A DNA stretch of 64,000 nt. Origin: Bradyrhizobium arachidis. Lineage in GTDB: Bacteria; Pseudomonadota; Alphaproteobacteria; Rhizobiales; Xanthobacteraceae. The notes beneath the pieces were generated by a model. The model searched no databases. It was not told where the DNA came from and saw only the letters and a program-made list of their open reading frames with translations. Below, piece by piece: positions 1 through 9,101 of the stretch (position 1 is the stretch's first letter; each line of letters opens with the position of its first letter). The DNA is taken from contig NZ_CP077970.1 of NCBI RefSeq assembly GCF_024758505.1, positions 1,240,001 to 1,304,000 of the forward strand, read 5' to 3'. The translations under genes and the position numbers were made by a program.

Positions 1-78
1 TGGCAGAGGTCGCGGCTATTTTCCGCTGGCGCGTTCCGCGCCTTTGCATCGCGAAACAAAATAGCCGCACCTCTGCCA
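1..78. repeat. Interrupted inverted repeat at the left edge
   Basis: Positions 1-22 and 58-78 are reverse complements except for one missing base, separated by 35 bases. The arms can form a stem of about 21 pairs. It lies upstream of the DUF2493 gene and could be a terminator of a gene outside the window, a recombination site or a hairpin in the leader. No T-run follows directly, so a simple terminator is not favoured. Confidence 0.5.
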
Positions 79-141
79 TCCTCCGCTTCGCTTCGGCCCT
101 GCGCTTCGCTTTGGGTTCTGGTCCGTGCCGCTTGACGTCGG

Positions 142-190
142 GTGATCGCCACGAAGGCCGCGGTGGGCGCGGCCGATCCGGAAAGGACCT
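142..190 (+). promoter_or_regulatory. Conserved leader shared with the DUF736 genes
   Basis: The sequence from about 146 (GATCGCCACGAAGGCCGCGG) is nearly repeated at about 8398 and 14811 upstream of the two DUF736 genes. In each case it ends 25-45 bases before the start codon. Conservation of a non-coding leader in front of unrelated accessory genes suggests a shared cis element such as a protein-binding or RNA regulatory site. No function can be read from the sequence. Confidence 0.4.
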
Positions 191-195
191 CACCC

Positions 196-1134
196 ATGAT
201 GACCGAAATCGACGATCCGAAATTCGAACCGCGCCATGCTTCATCTCTGACCGATCACGCTCTTGCCGAACTTCAACTGTTTGGCTTTCGTCCTTTGCAA
301 GATGAACCCGATCCACGGCCGCTTCCCGAAACCAACGCAATCATCGGTGCCATCGCCGACATCTTCGATGCACTAGTCTCGACCCTGAGCGATACGCGCC
401 TGGAGCCGGACCTTGAGGACTTGCTCTGGTCGGCCGTTAATCTCTTCCATCGCGCGGCGGAACGCATTGAACGCGAACTTGACGCCAATGAGCAAGCGCA
501 GCAGAGGAGCCAATGCGAGCAGAACGGCTCGGAAGTACGATCCGTCGAACTCGAACGGCTCACCGCCGAAGGCGTTACACTCATCGAACGCCGCAACGCC
601 ATGGAGTTCTTTCGCGACCAGGCTGCCGAAAGTTTCGAAGTTCACACCGGCTCGCCCTGGCGGGCGCGCTCTGGTTCAGTCGTCAACCATCGTAACCTTA
701 CCGCCGCGATGATCGACAGCCGAGACTTTCTCGCCGCAAGGCGCAGGGCGGAGACCGAGGTGATGCTCCCTGCTGGCCCTAAGATCGCGTTCACCGGTGG
801 GCTCGATTTCGACGACGTCAAGCTTGTCTGGGATAGGCTCGACAAGGTCCACGCAAAACACCCCGACATGGTTCTGCTGCACGGCGGCTCGCCGAAAGGC
901 GCCGAATTGATTGCCTCAAAATGGGCCAGCAATCGCAATGTTCCGCAGATCGCCTTTAGGCCGGACTGGACAAAACATGCGAAGGCCGCACCATTCAAGC
1001 GCAACGACGCGATGCTCGAGGTCATGCCAATCGGAGTCATGCACTTCCCGGGCACAGGCATCCAGGACAACCTCGTCGATAAGGCCAAAAAGCTCGGCAT
1101 CCCGGTCTGGAAGTTTGGCAAAGGCGGCGCGTGA
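196..1134 (+). CDS. DUF2493 domain-containing protein
   Basis: A 312-residue protein whose C-terminal half contains the DUF2493 (SLOG-like, YspA) signature. The segment beginning KIAFTGGLDF is followed by a D-K-VHAKHPDMVLLHGGSPKGAE stretch, which reads as a Rossmann-like nucleotide or ligand-binding fold. The N-terminal 170 residues are acidic and helical with no recognised domain. The start at 196 is chosen because GGAAAGGA lies about 8 bases upstream; an in-frame start at 142 has no good ribosome site. DUF2493 genes are regular passengers of Rhizobiales integrative elements beside DUF736 genes, as here. Family call is confident from motif recall; the biochemical role is not known. Confidence 0.85.
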   Translation: MMTEIDDPKFEPRHASSLTDHALAELQLFGFRPLQDEPDPRPLPETNAIIGAIADIFDALVSTLSDTRLEPDLEDLLWSAVNLFHRAAERIERELDANEQAQQRSQCEQNGSEVRSVELERLTAEGVTLIERRNAMEFFRDQAAESFEVHTGSPWRARSGSVVNHRNLTAAMIDSRDFLAARRRAETEVMLPAGPKIAFTGGLDFDDVKLVWDRLDKVHAKHPDMVLLHGGSPKGAELIASKWASNRNVPQIAFRPDWTKHAKAAPFKRNDAMLEVMPIGVMHFPGTGIQDNLVDKAKKLGIPVWKFGKGGA

Positions 1135-1625
1135 GCGCCGTCTCAATTGACGCCGAAAGCGACGCCACAGCACCTTAAAAAATACCGATGTCGCAGTATT
1201 TTCGTCGGTGCACGGGGCCGCGAGCGGTCTGGGCTTAGTGCATCCCGCATTCGCCGACGCGCTTGTGTCAAATTTGAAGGTCCGATCTGTAAGCCTAGTT
1301 TCGCCAATGCCTTTCCATAACTCAGGTGAGCGTCGCTACTTCGGCGCTGGCCGCCATGCTGACTGTCCACTTCGCTCAGGCTTGTTCGTGCTCTCCTGAC
1401 CTTCAAGAGCGTTCGAAAACGTCCCGGCTCGTTGGCCCTACCGAATGCGTCCTTGTCCAAGTTGTTGGGAGCTTCGTGGGCATTTTCCTCGCCGGCCCCA
1501 CCTTTTGCCTTGAGTTCCTACAGCTGCGCATCTAACTCGGCGAAGAAATGCTGCGAGAGCTTGTGCTATTGTTTTGGTCGGATGGCGAGCTTTTGCTGCG
1601 CGCTTGGGCTGGGCGATTTCTAAAA

Positions 1626-1838
1626 ATGCGATTGATCTGCAAGGGCGCAATGCTGGCTGCGTTTTTTCCCGTGATGGCCTCGAATATCTATTGGGGGCGG
1701 CTGAACCTTTCTCTGGGCTGTCTGTTTGCTCTTGCCGTCGGCGCAATCGTGGGGCGTCTGATCAAGCGGTCAATGATCCGCCGCGCCCATGCCGAAATGC
1801 GTAGTCTCTACGGCTCCGAATGGGGAACGAATAACTAG
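1626..1838 (+). CDS. Possible small membrane protein
   Basis: A 70-residue frame with a hydrophobic central stretch (about residues 8-45, two possible membrane segments) and a basic C-terminus. No family recognised and no clear ribosome site, though the frame continues upstream to 1548. The 1135-1625 stretch before it shows nothing I can support. It may be chance coding. Confidence 0.25.
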   Translation: MRLICKGAMLAAFFPVMASNIYWGRLNLSLGCLFALAVGAIVGRLIKRSMIRRAHAEMRSLYGSEWGTNN

Positions 1839-2402
1839 CGCATAGGCTCTGCTAGAATGAAGACCGATTCGTCAGCGTATGGTGTAACCAAATTAACTCC
1901 CGAACGAGCATCTGCAACCTTATTGGCCGACCGTGTCCGCGAAGAGGTATGACGAACTGAGGCAGCCTGCTCACGCAGCCTTTGTCCCCTAGGATGGATC
2001 GCTCACGCCGCCGAGTCACAAGGCTACGCGTTGCGACGATGATCGATGATCGATGACCGAGATCGAGTCTTGCGAAATGGCTCCGTCGAGCGCCTGCTCG
2101 ATCGCTGCGATTGACAAGCTTGGAGATGAATGAGTTTTTGGAAATTTGCGCTTACCTTTCCGGGGCGTCCGGTCAATGGATTTCCTTAGGGATAAGCTGG
2201 CGGGTGAGGGCGGCTTCGGCAAGCCGTGCACGCAGAGAGACCTCCCTCACCCATATCGTGAGCCTGGCTAGAATTTCTCGGGCGATATCGTCGTCCTAAA
2301 CAACACTTAAGCTGACGCCTTTGCGTCATCCGGTAGCGGCCTCTCTTGCGAAGACGAGGCCGCTGCGAGCGCTATTGTCGCAAGCAATTTGTAACTAGGT
2401 CC
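1839..2402. other. Gap with no supported gene
   Basis: No frame here has both a plausible start and a recognisable product. A short tandem run of GATGATC units lies at about 2036-2055. Probably decayed or non-coding sequence. Confidence 0.5.
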
Positions 2403-2618
2403 TTAGCGTTGGCACGCCTCCGGGTAACGTGTGCAGATACCAGCGGGATCCGGGGTAAGATCCACACACTCCGGGTCACCAGCGCAGGGACTTGGTGGTT
2501 CGGCCGCGAGCGTATTGGCGTCGAAATATCGCGCAGCGTGCCTAGCGACGTAAACGAAAGTGGGCACCGCCGCAGCGAGCGCGAGGGCGCCCGCCGATAT
2601 AAGCAACAATTTTTTCAT
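2403..2618 (-). CDS. Small secreted protein with signal peptide
   Basis: A 71-residue protein that starts MKKLLLISAGALALAAAV, a typical Sec signal peptide, followed by a short mature part with four cysteines (CAGDPEC, ICTRYPEAC). This pattern suggests two disulphides in the periplasm. AAGGAAGTG sits about 8 bases before the start. The frame at 2615-2860 overlaps its start by ATGA, which could mean translational coupling. Function unknown. Short cysteine-bearing exported proteins of this kind are common in Bradyrhizobium. Confidence 0.6.
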   Translation of the reverse strand: MKKLLLISAGALALAAAVPTFVYVARHAARYFDANTLAAEPPSPCAGDPECVDLTPDPAGICTRYPEACQR

Positions 2619-2860
2619 TCCGACGTCACTTCCTTAGGTTGACCCCAGCCCTCGCAGCCTAACAGCGCCAACGCGAATTGCAAATCGAACGCAACGTTAG
2701 GTTTAGCGTCCCCATCAGGACGCACGCGTCCGATGGCGGCTCTTCGCGTATGCGGATTTCGACGAGTGGCGGCAGGTGACTGCGGACGCGGCAAGTTGAG
2801 CTGCGCAACACTACCGTTTGCAATGGTCATTCCCGCTGATGTCGCGGTGATGAGGAACAT
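2615..2860 (-). CDS. Doubtful small ORF upstream of the secreted protein
   Basis: An 81-residue frame ending in an ATGA overlap with the secreted-protein gene. It has a weakly hydrophobic N-terminus and a basic middle, with no recognised family. The overlap is the only support. Confidence 0.2.
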   Translation of the reverse strand: MFLITATSAGMTIANGSVAQLNLPRPQSPAATRRNPHTRRAAIGRVRPDGDAKPNVAFDLQFALALLGCEGWGQPKEVTSE

Positions 2861-3524
2861 AGTTCACTCTTTGCGCCTTCCGACGTTATCGATCTGTCGC
2901 GGCTGAGCCGATAGAGGTCTGTCGGCATGCGTCAGTCTGTGGTCAGGAAAGAGCAGAGCTAACGATCGTCTTCTGCCCGATGTGAAGCCCGGCCTTGGCT
3001 ATCCAAGCTCACAACAAAGCGAGATCGTTGGCTCACCCATTTGCGGCGCGCTTCTGATCTAGAATGTTCGATCAACACGCCTCTTCGTGCCGTGATCTAG
3101 GGCAAATCACCAAGTGCTTTGGCGTTGCCGACCATGTAAGACACTTCAACTGGGTGGCGCCTCGTTCATCGAGCTTCAAATGCGCCTGTCGCGCTGGCGC
3201 GGAGACGGCGTGAGCGCGATCAGGCCGGCGAATCGAAAAGCTATGGTGGGATCCCATTAGACCCTGGCCTGAGAACGGCGATCTGATGTCCGCTGTCAAG
3301 GCGCACGCAATCGGCGTTTCATGCTCGCGACTCGTAGCTGCCGAAAGCGCGCTTTTCCGTCAAAACTGAAGTAGAAGCCGAGTGCCAAATTGGTCTTACC
3401 CGAGATCCGTGCGGGGCCATCAACCATGGTGTCCCAACCACGATCTTTTCACGTAGTCGTTTGCTCACTGAACCCGGCGGCCGATAGCGAAGGGCAGCTC
3501 GGCCACTCGCAGTGCTTCTCCCGA
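2861..3524. other. Gap with no supported gene
   Basis: Only short frames without a ribosome site or recognisable product are present. It may hold the promoter of the minus-strand pair at 2403-2860. Confidence 0.4.
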
Positions 3525-3965
3525 TTACCAGACGAACTTCGCCCCGTCCGGCAGCTCGCACACGAATTCACCTTGGTTCACGACTTCGGCCGCACCAGCG
3601 GCCAGCTTGGAGGCCCTCACCGTGAGCTTGCCTTCACGACTGAGGCTGTGGCGGATGTATTCCGTAACGGGGTGTCCCGAGCTGTCCAAGGTTTGATGCG
3701 CATTGGCGAAGCTGATGCCGTTCTGGACGCTCACCCTGAAGGCGTTGATAGTCAGCCCGCCCTGCACGGCCGGCCCGGGCTTGTCGCCATCGGCGGTGGT
3801 ACAGCGACTGAGATCTAGTATGACCTTCACATCCTTGCCCGCCTGCAGGGCATTGAGCACGTCCGTATATTTCGGCGAGGGCCCGTCAGCCTTGACGATC
3901 GTGCTTACGCTTGCAGTCAAAAGCAAGGATAACAAGATCGACAGGCGTCTGCCACAGAACTGCAT
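3525..3965 (-). CDS. virK: VirK family secreted protein
   Basis: A 146-residue protein with an N-terminal signal peptide (about residues 1-26, ending near VKADG) and the VirK-type body: DVLNALQAGKDVKVILDLSRC, then a conserved GGL-INAFRV strand and a C-terminal FVCELPDGAKF. Two cysteines in the mature part could form a disulphide. VirK-family proteins are small periplasmic or secreted proteins named after the Agrobacterium virulence-region gene; their activity is not established. GAGGAGAAG lies directly before the start. It stands alone, with no partner on the same strand. The symbol reflects family membership, not a demonstrated role. Confidence 0.75.
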   Translation of the reverse strand: MQFCGRRLSILLSLLLTASVSTIVKADGPSPKYTDVLNALQAGKDVKVILDLSRCTTADGDKPGPAVQGGLTINAFRVSVQNGISFANAHQTLDSSGHPVTEYIRHSLSREGKLTVRASKLAAGAAEVVNQGEFVCELPDGAKFVW

Positions 3966-4416
3966 ATGCTTCTCCTCAGATTCGCAAACGAAACAGCAAT
4001 CTGCCCGATGTCGTATTCGGAACGCCTTGGCGTATTGCAGACGTCAGGCGAAGGTCGTGTTCGCGACAACAACATGTGTTGCAGCAGCATGCAAGTTCTA
4101 GCGAAGGCAAAGCTAACCTCACAACCTCGTACGTCAGGTTTGCAAAGTGAGATGATGATCGGTGATTTCTCCGCACTAATTATTCCGGCGGGAAGATCTC
4201 GTGACGAGGCTCGCGGCCTGCCTCGCAAGCGGATTGGTTCGCTGTCGCCAACTATCCATGCCGCGCAACCTAAATAGAGGCTCATGCCCGTCCTGCAGGG
4301 GCGGCCGCTGTATCTGCGCGAGTCTTCGCAGTGGGGAGCCTGCTGACGAGTAGCTACGTAATGATACGGAGGTCGGCCGTCGCATTATCTTGATCTACGA
4401 ATTGCATCCTCTCCAC
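3966..4416. other. Gap with no supported gene
   Basis: Overlapping frames on both strands run through this stretch but none has a recognisable product. It should contain the virK promoter; no vir-box-like motif was seen. Confidence 0.4.
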
Positions 4417-4602
4417 ATGACGCCATACAGACCAATCTACGATCCACAGCTCTGGCGAGGTCGTGCGCAAGCAACGCGGACCAAGGCGGATGCGCTCGTA
4501 CCCGGCAGACCCAGAGACAGGCTCTTGAAAGTGGCCGAGGAATACGAGAAGTTAGCCAAACATGCAGAAGAATGCGGAGCGCTCAGAAACGATGAAGATT
4601 GA
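4417..4602 (+). CDS. Small hypothetical protein
   Basis: A 61-residue basic, helical protein starting MTPYRPIYDPQLWRGRA. The second half (DRLLKVAEEYEKLAKHAEE) would form an amphipathic helix. The pattern looks conserved rather than random, and I recall similar short proteins in Bradyrhizobium, but no function is known. A TTG at 4390 would add nine residues. The ATG at 4417 is preferred because the conserved-looking part begins there. Confidence 0.5.
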   Translation: MTPYRPIYDPQLWRGRAQATRTKADALVPGRPRDRLLKVAEEYEKLAKHAEECGALRNDED

Positions 4603-4837
4603 GCTTTGTGCCACGATTTCTGATCGTTCTCCGCTTTCCCGATAAAACTCTCGAGCGTTCCCAATTCATTGGCACGTCCGCGCCTTTTCGGCTCGCGGAC
4701 GCCGGAACACACTAAAAGTCGCCGCATCATGCGCACTTTCGAATCCGCAACGTAGGCATTCACTCGCGCAGAGTGCACACACTTTCGTCGATAATTGATT
4801 TCAGAGTTGGGCCTGCGATCAGGAGAGGCAATCAGAA

Positions 4838-5083
4838 TTGATCCAGACCGAAGAAACTGTCGTCGAGTACGTGCTTGCATCATTGACAATCAGTGCGCTG
4901 CAGAATCGGGCCGCTCCCACCCACGAACAGGTGATGCATCACTTGGATATTGCGTGCGCGAGAGCCGGTCTCATCCGGACGCACGTATCTACGCTCCGGA
5001 TATTGGAGCGTATCTCACGTGAAATCAGTCAGGCTGAGTCGGTGTTGGAGTTCATCGGCCGAGGCGAGGTGCAACCGCACTAA
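4838..5083 (+). CDS. Small hypothetical protein, TTG start
   Basis: An 81-residue helical, acidic protein. The TTG start at 4838 is preceded by AGGAGAGG at about 8 bases, which is what supports the frame. No family is recognised. It is followed by about 500 bases without a convincing gene. Confidence 0.4.
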   Translation: MIQTEETVVEYVLASLTISALQNRAAPTHEQVMHHLDIACARAGLIRTHVSTLRILERISREISQAESVLEFIGRGEVQPH

Positions 5084-5604
5084 GTTGGCGAATGAAGCTC
5101 CTCATGCTTGGTGACGGAAGGGACGGGAATCAGGAAACCGGAGCCCGGCTTCGGTCTGCCTGACCACCACTTTAGCTGATCCTACGTCGATGGCATTGCG
5201 GCTTTGAGGCCGCGGCGGGTGTTTTGGAGTCCCAAGGGAGCATTTGCGCGCCTTGCATCCCTCGGCTGCGAGCCGCACTATCGCGATCGCGCGGTCGACC
5301 AGATATTCAGTATTCAGCTCGCAATCATAGGAGGCGAGCAGCGTCGATATCCGTGGTCGGCATTCGACCACTTTGTCATGTTTGGGCATGATCCGGAATG
5401 CCCAGGCATCCATCGGGCGTGACTTCGTTCTTTGCTGCGCTTGATGGTGATAGACGGTTTCGCTGATAGCAGAGCATGCGAAGCGTGAAACTAGCTTCCA
5501 ACCCAGCAAAAACATCTGGAAAGCTATTCGGCCTGGAGTTCGCAAGGATTGCTCGCACGCGCCGCCTTGGTCGAAATTCAAAGCGAAATCGTAAGCTGCG
5601 GCCG
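5084..5604. other. Gap with no supported gene
   Basis: Several overlapping frames occur on both strands but none shows a recognisable product. The promoter for the membrane-protein gene at 5605 should lie at the right end. Confidence 0.4.
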
Positions 5605-6234
5605 ATGACTCTCGAGCCTCAATCGCACCAGCAAATCGCCTTTCTATACAAGGCGGATTTGCGTCTCGATTTCATCATCTTTTGGTTCTATACACTAAGG
5701 TGCGCCGTGGTGGTGGTGGAAGGCGCAGTCGCTACTCCTTTTAGCGGGACCACCACTGTGCTTGGCCTTGGACTTGCCCTCAATCTCATTGGGCTCGGTC
5801 TGCTGTTCTGGCTGAGCGTTGCTCTGGCAGTATACGCCTTCCCATTTTTTGTCGCCGTCAGCGCCGCTTCAATGGCATTGGATCACGGCGGCGGGATTAG
5901 TGCTGCGCTCACTGTCGCGATCGTCAGTGCGGCCTTGACGCTTGCCATTGCTCAGTTCGCCCATTCCATGACACGGCTGAGCACTGTGCGCGGCGTGATT
6001 GGCGCAGTTTTTGCTATCCCGGCAGGAATTGCTGGTTTCCATGTGACGCTCGCGTTATCGCAGATCAGCGTGTCGTCGCCGTTCTGGTGTGAGGCCTTCG
6101 CATGCGTTGGCGCAATCTTCATCGCCGGGAAGGCTTGGATGCACATCACTTCTTTATCGGGCCAGGTGGCGAGCCGGCCAGGACGACCAATTCTGCCTCA
6201 ACCGGCTCTGACCGACGCAGCGCCTGAGGAATAG
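5605..6234 (+). CDS. Hypothetical integral membrane protein
   Basis: A 209-residue protein with a hydrophilic N-terminus (MTLEPQSHQQIAFLYKADLR) and about five membrane segments (residues 27-45, 52-75, 83-105, 108-128 and 135-180). The hydrophobicity is uninterrupted enough to argue for real coding. The frame is open from 5476, but the extra residues are basic and look untranslated. No family or transport motif recognised. It stands alone on the plus strand. Confidence 0.5.
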   Translation: MTLEPQSHQQIAFLYKADLRLDFIIFWFYTLRCAVVVVEGAVATPFSGTTTVLGLGLALNLIGLGLLFWLSVALAVYAFPFFVAVSAASMALDHGGGISAALTVAIVSAALTLAIAQFAHSMTRLSTVRGVIGAVFAIPAGIAGFHVTLALSQISVSSPFWCEAFACVGAIFIAGKAWMHITSLSGQVASRPGRPILPQPALTDAAPEE

Positions 6235-6641
6235 CTTCGCCCCTATGTCTGAGATTGCTTTCCTTCGGTGCGAGCTGAATGCGCGGCCGGACTTAAAATC
6301 CATACCATTGCATCACTCATGAAAATAAACGTACGATAGATCAATAAGTGAGGTGAATTGACGGCGTTTTCTTCTTTAGCACAAAGTTAGCACAAGTCGC
6401 GGTTCAGCACGCTTGGCGTGTATGATGCTGCGGAGCGAACGAAAAATGCGACATCAACGAAGTCGCGCTGCAAAGGACGAAGAAGCAAAAGAGCCACGTC
6501 ATACTTGGTGGCAAGGTCCACAATTTTCCGCCGAGGGAATGCTCGGCTGGTATCATGCCCTCAACGACGATCGAAGGCAGGCAATACCGGATAGCCACGA
6601 AGAAGGGTGACCTCCGGCTGGCGGAGGAAGTCGCCGAGCAA
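6235..6641. other. Gap with a possible short ORF
   Basis: A 65-residue plus-strand frame at 6413-6610 has a WWQGPQFSAEGMLGWYHALN stretch that looks protein-like but has no known family. At 6244-6267 a CTATGTCTGAGATTGCTTTC segment is repeated with few changes at 14335-14358. Confidence 0.25.
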
Positions 6642-6923
6642 TTACGAGGACTGGTGTGGAGCGGTGACCTGGAAAAGGTCACCGTACATAAGAAGAAGAC
6701 CTTCCTGGCCGCAGCCGAAAAGTGTCTGGAAGAATTTCCTGTGCTGACGGAAGGTCAGCGCAACAGCGCCACAGCAGAGATAGATAGAACCAACGATAGC
6801 CATCTTCTGAAGAGCCGGAAGAAGATCAAAGATCGCAAAGACAGCACCGGTGACGGCCGCTGCGATGCCGAAGCCCACGGCCATCCGCCGGTAGTGCTCC
6901 GACAGTCGGTGCAGAAAGATCAT
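6642..6923 (-). CDS. Small two-helix membrane protein downstream of the GNAT gene
   Basis: A 93-residue protein whose start overlaps the stop of the acetyltransferase gene by ATGA, implying translational coupling. Residues 15-35 and 41-58 are hydrophobic, giving two probable membrane helices. No family recognised. A plus-strand frame (6555-6962) covers the same bases but is lysine-rich, as expected for the antisense of a membrane protein. Confidence 0.45.
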   Translation of the reverse strand: MIFLHRLSEHYRRMAVGFGIAAAVTGAVFAIFDLLPALQKMAIVGSIYLCCGAVALTFRQHRKFFQTLFGCGQEGLLLMYGDLFQVTAPHQSS

Positions 6924-7414
6924 ACTAGCCCAAGGACCATGTACTTTGCGTGTTCGTCGTAGGTAGCGAGCTTCTTGTTGAGGGCGTCGTCTTCAAGCGT
7001 GCGGAAGCCATGCCTCTCCCAGAACGCCGTTGAGTAATTTACGGCCACCAGTGAGATGTTAGGAAAGCCCGCTTCTTTTGCGTGGGTGATAAGTTTGCGC
7101 ACCACATGCGAAGCTACGCCATTGCCGCGCGCCTCCGGCAACAGCGCGATATCGTGCACATGGAAGGTGGACGCAGGGTCTGGCAGCCGTTCCAATAGGA
7201 CATTGAGCGCCGGTGGCTGCTTGAAGTGCCAGGGATGGCTGACGATGTAGCCGGTGATTTCCGCCGGCCCAGCCTGAAGGACAAAGCAACCGCCGGGATA
7301 GAGGCGCTGTCGCTCCGCAAATACCGCCTCCTCCTCGGGGTAATTTAGGTGCACTCGGTCGGCAATGCCGATAACCGCCGGAAAATCTTGGGTTTCCATT
7401 GCCCGCCAAGGCAT
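6920..7414 (-). CDS. GNAT family N-acetyltransferase
   Basis: A 164-residue protein of the Gcn5-related acetyltransferase fold, which moves an acetyl group from acetyl-CoA to an amine. Motif A, the CoA pyrophosphate loop, is seen as HDIALLPEARGNGVASHVV (the R-x-x-G-x-G/A pattern) in the second half, and motif B as VAVNYSTAFWERHGF. Length is normal for a single-domain member. The substrate cannot be told; GYIVSHPWHFKQPP is also common in small-molecule GNATs. It is coupled to a small membrane protein gene downstream. Confidence 0.85.
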   Translation of the reverse strand: MPWRAMETQDFPAVIGIADRVHLNYPEEEAVFAERQRLYPGGCFVLQAGPAEITGYIVSHPWHFKQPPALNVLLERLPDPASTFHVHDIALLPEARGNGVASHVVRKLITHAKEAGFPNISLVAVNYSTAFWERHGFRTLEDDALNKKLATYDEHAKYMVLGLV

Positions 7415-7561
7415 ACAATTACTTTCTATGAAATTCCGAAAGGATATTCATCCCTCAGCCCTTCACGCTTGTCCAGATGGGGGCGAATGAAAACGGCACG
7501 AGCTTTGCTCCCGCGCTTTGTCTCGCCGATTTTGTGGATGATGACGTGGTCATGAGCGCTC

Positions 7562-7747
7562 TCATTCGGGATATTGATTGCGTTCACGTTCTTGTTCCAC
7601 ACGGACCTTGGGCGCCTCCGCGGCTTTAGTGCCGGGCGGTTCCAGAACGGGACCATATGTTTCGAGGTGCAGATAGTCGGCATAGGGACCGGGTAGAAGA
7701 TTCGATTCGTAGACCTCAAACGCGTAGCCCAGCGTCCAGCGCTCCAT
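7562..7747 (-). CDS. Small hypothetical protein
   Basis: A 61-residue frame starting MERWTLGYAFEVYESNLLPG with GAGG about 7 bases upstream. The first 35 residues look like real protein; the tail is charged and disordered. It may be a surviving N-terminal fragment of a longer gene. It lies 147 bases upstream of the GNAT gene on the same strand. Confidence 0.35.
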   Translation of the reverse strand: MERWTLGYAFEVYESNLLPGPYADYLHLETYGPVLEPPGTKAAEAPKVRVEQERERNQYPE

Positions 7748-7857
7748 CCGGACACCTCACCCGATCGCGCGGGCGTGGAGTCTGCATTGTGTAGCGCCCG
7801 CTCGACTGAGCGATCTGCCGGGGCGCGGGCTCACCAATCTTGCAGCGTCCCCCGCGG

Positions 7858-8104
7858 GATGATTTGCAGTGGCGCTCGTCGCTCGAAGCGCGCAGATGCC
7901 CTGACGGATCTGACGCGAGCTCTCGAACCCGATCCTATATTCGCCCTCGCGGAGCACGAGAAGGTCGATGAAACCTTGGCAGATGCGGCCGATGCGCTTG
8001 AGACGGCCGAACGGCAATTGGACCTAGCACGGCAGCTTCATCCGTATGTGCTCACCGTCGGCAATTCTCATTATGACAAGGGCGGCTTGTTCGATGTCAC
8101 ATGA
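7858..8104 (+). CDS. Possible gene fragment
   Basis: An 81-residue frame rich in alpha-helix formers, with two amphipathic stretches (DALTDLTRALEPD and DAADALETAERQLDLARQL). It ends 27 bases before the long direct repeat that carries DUF736, so it may be the end of a gene cut by the duplication. No family recognised. Confidence 0.25.
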
Positions 8105-8130
8105 GGAAATCGACCGGTACACTCCGTTCG

Positions 8131-8786
8131 CCTTCTTGTGTTGCAAAGCGAGCTCTGCCACGTCTTCCGCTTAAGTCTGTGTTCAGCGCTCGGACGCACC
8201 TCGCCTCGTTGGCTTGATCTGGCCGAAGACCGGCTGCGCCTCGATCGTCTGAGCCGCAACGCCGCCGGTCGAGACTTTCTTCCCCTGGGCTAACGCCCAT
8301 TCCTCGCGAGACAAGAAAGTCTTCCCGTCGGCGTCCTCCGCTTAACGCTCCGGCCCGCGAAAAAGCGGGTGCGTCGCCGATCGTCTTCGGCTCTCAGATC
8401 GCCATCGAGGCCGCGGTGGTCGCGGGGCTCGAAACAACTCAAGGAGAAGTGACATGGCTAGCATCGGTTCTTTCAGAAAGGTCGGCAACGATTTCCAGGG
8501 TGAGATCGTCACGCTGAGTCTGCAGGCCAGGGGCGTCCGCATCGTCCCTGAGGCCAACCGCTCAAACGAGAACGCTCCCAGCCACCGCGTCTATGTGGGC
8601 CGGGCGGAAATCGGGGCAGCCTGGTCCAAGCGCTCCGAGGAAGGCCGCGACTACCTCTCGCTCAAGCTCGATGACCCTTCGTTCAACGCGCCCATCTACG
8701 CGAACCTGTTCGACGATGAAGCCGGCGAAGGCTACACGCTGCTCTGGTCACGGCCGCGCAAGACCGGCGAGTAAGCCTCGCTCCGG
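8131..8786 (+). repeat. Direct repeat copy A (about 650 bp, carries DUF736)
   Basis: Nearly identical to 14543-15199, offset 6412-6413 bases. It spans a 320-bp leader and the full DUF736 gene. Differences seen by eye are a few substitutions and single-base indels. Beyond the DUF736 stop the two copies diverge quickly, although both retain a related terminator hairpin. Confidence 0.9.
8454..8774 (+). CDS. DUF736 domain-containing protein (copy 1)
   Basis: A 106-residue protein of the DUF736 family, which I recognise from the start MASIGSFRKVGNDFQGEI and the end YANLFDDEAGEGYTLLWSRP. DUF736 proteins are small beta-rich proteins found almost only on plasmids and integrative elements of alphaproteobacteria; their function is unknown. 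AAGGAGAAG precedes the start and a strong hairpin terminator follows at 8791. A second copy at 14867 differs at one residue (R8 here, K8 there). Confidence 0.9.
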   Translation: MASIGSFRKVGNDFQGEIVTLSLQARGVRIVPEANRSNENAPSHRVYVGRAEIGAAWSKRSEEGRDYLSLKLDDPSFNAPIYANLFDDEAGEGYTLLWSRPRKTGE

Positions 8787-8790
8787 CAAC

Positions 8791-8825
8791 GTCCCGCCCG
8801 ATCCGATCGGGCGGGACGCTTTTCT
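8791..8825 (+). terminator. Terminator after DUF736 copy 1
   Basis: A perfect stem: GTCCCGCCCGATC (8791-8803) pairs with GATCGGGCGGGAC (8805-8817), leaving a single unpaired base at the centre (in practice a small loop), followed by GCTTTTCTT. This is a good rho-independent terminator. Confidence 0.8.
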
Positions 8826-9101
8826 TCGAGCCGACAGGCGAAAAGTCGGACGAGGAGACGATGCTAAGGGAAAGCTCCATGATGAGAGGCGAGTTTGCTT
8901 TTTGGATGTTCGTGAACATCTTGATACGCCCTGGCACCACCAGATTCATGTGAAAGGAAACGTGGCTGGAGGAGCTGAAGTGCGAGCGAACGACTTCGAA
9001 TCGGTTTGTCCGCTACTGCGTGGGTAAGTTGACGCGACAGCTACGACGGCCCTGGGATCTTCAATTCTAAGTTTAGTGGGGTAAATGCCGATAGGCCACG
9101 A

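Noticed and set aside
6555..6962. Lysine-rich plus-strand frame opposite the small membrane protein
   Set aside because: The minus frame has ATGA coupling to the GNAT gene and two hydrophobic helices, which explain the antisense composition; kept only as a doubt.
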